A stretch of DNA of 64,000 nt, from assembly GCA_035565355.1 (NCBI GenBank), contig DATMSM010000020.1:1-64000 (forward strand), in the 5' to 3' direction. The position numbers and the translations under genes are program-made. This DNA comes from Ga0074130 sp035565355. Its GTDB lineage: Bacteria > Pseudomonadota > Gammaproteobacteria > Burkholderiales > Rhodocyclaceae. The notes under the pieces are model-generated. The model was not told where the DNA came from, did no database searches, and was given only the letters and a program-made list of their open reading frames with translations. This document shows, one piece after another, positions 63,474-64,000 of this stretch (positions are counted from its first letter, which is position 1; the number at the start of each line of letters is the position of its first letter).

Positions 63474-64000
63474 TTAGCAGGTCCGTGGGTCGCCGGCGAC
63501 CGAGACAGAAGGATCACAGATGCGTGCTTCTCCGCCCGGGCTAACCTGTATGCGCAGACAACGAATGTCGCCTCCGTCCGCTCGGCACGTGCCGCCGCCT
63601 GCGCTATAGCTGACATTGATCGTGGCAATCGGGTTAGTCCCGAGCGCCTGCACGCGTCCCAGGCCGGTAAACAGGAGTTGGTTTGCAGCAGCATTCGCGG
63701 CGTTGCGTGCATCTATGGTTACGCCGCCACCGCCCTCTCCGCCGGAGCGCATTTGCTGAATGCGCGGCGGAGTGACTTCGGAAGGCGCGATATTGCATTG
63801 GGTCTCGGGCGTGTCCAGACTGATCACCCAGTTACCGGCCGTGTTATCAAGTGCGCAGGTCGCCCCCAGATTGCTTGTCATCGAGAAAAACACGCTCTGA
63901 TTGCGCTGCAAGGCGATATTACGCGCCGTTGCGAGCCCGCTGACCAGGCTTTCGGTGCTGACTCTGATCTTGGTCCGGACGATCCAGTCCTGATAAAGGC
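63474..64000 (-). CDS. Pseudopilin GspH/FimT family, 5' end outside the window
   Basis: The minus strand remains open to the window edge and reads FIQDWIVRTKIRVSTESLVSGLATARNIALQRN on entering the recognisable part (the first half given here in two pieces: FIQDWIVRTKIR and VSTESLVSGLATARNIAL). This matches the GspH/FimT C-terminal region just after the prepilin helix. The C-terminus has the cysteine-containing loop (GTCRADGGDIRC, PRTC). The true start and prepilin peptide are beyond 64000. First gene of the minor-pilin operon seen here. Confidence 0.8.
   Translation of the reverse strand, partial: LYQDWIVRTKIRVSTESLVSGLATARNIALQRNQSVFFSMTSNLGATCALDNTAGNWVISLDTPETQCNIAPSEVTPPRIQQMRSGGEGGGGVTIDARNAANAAANQLLFTGLGRVQALGTNPIATINVSYSAGGGTCRADGGDIRCLRIQVSPGGEARICDPSVSVAGDPRTC

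Overview
The window looks like chromosomal core DNA of a GC-rich, denitrifying betaproteobacterium. The gene neighbourhoods (rpmB-rpmG-radC, coaBC-dut, holC-pepA facing lptFG, ilvBHC-psd-pssA, rpsP-rimM-trmD-rplS, xseB-ispA-dxs, ribF-ileS-lspA-fkpB-ispH, sigma factor-DUF3619-DUF3106-RDD) are typical of Betaproteobacteria. A Tat-dependent (clade I) nitrous-oxide reductase locus and a CbbQ/CbbO-type pair would fit a Rhodocyclales- or Nitrosomonadales-like organism; genus is inference and is not resolved here. I see no tRNA, rRNA, CRISPR array, prophage or insertion sequence with a transposase.

Layout. 1-9000: ribosomal proteins L33/L28, RadC, CoA synthesis (coaBC), dUTPase, a periplasmic alpha-carbonic anhydrase, moaC, the periplasmic protease BepA, then a MoxR-type AAA+ ATPase with its VWA partner (CbbQ/CbbO or NorQ/NorD class) and a TusA-like protein. 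9000-19300: valS-DUF-holC-pepA facing lptF-lptG, a roughly 390-bp intergenic repeat, and a small sigma factor operon whose sigma gene has no ordinary start codon. 19400-24300: branched-chain amino acid synthesis (ilvB-ilvH-ilvC) followed by phosphatidylethanolamine synthesis (psd, pssA). 24300-29900: DUF2069, WrbA, YihY/BrkB, a PilZ-like large protein, and the rpsP-rimM-trmD-rplS operon.

29980-40190 is the accessory highlight: nosZ-nosR-nosD-nosF-nosY-nosL on the minus strand, diverging from a c-type cytochrome lipoprotein and an ApbE/NosX flavin transferase on the plus strand. A single FNR-type palindrome lies between the two arms with -10-like hexamers almost equally far on each side. NosR carries the flavinylation motif that the ApbE protein would modify, and the NosD/F/Y/L proteins would supply copper and sulfur maturation to NosZ.

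40240-55840: folE2, isoprenoid genes (xseB-ispA-dxs, later ispH), a Rieske oxygenase, a SpoIIAA-like protein, a two-domain rhodanese, queG, tsaE-amiC, and the ribF-ileS-lspA-fkpB-ispH operon. 55840-64000: a type IV pilus minor-pilin operon read on the minus strand (fimT/gspH, cut by the window end, then pilV, pilW, pilX, pilY1) followed by a TonB-C-like protein. PilY1 carries two tandem copies of a roughly 100-residue module.

Two non-coding themes run through the window: a family of structured intergenic repeats (16837-17226, 49877-50110, a fragment at 54848-54880), and long inverted repeats that enclose the stop codon of the upstream gene (ilvH, the RDD gene, fkpB), two of which lie directly beside the repeats.
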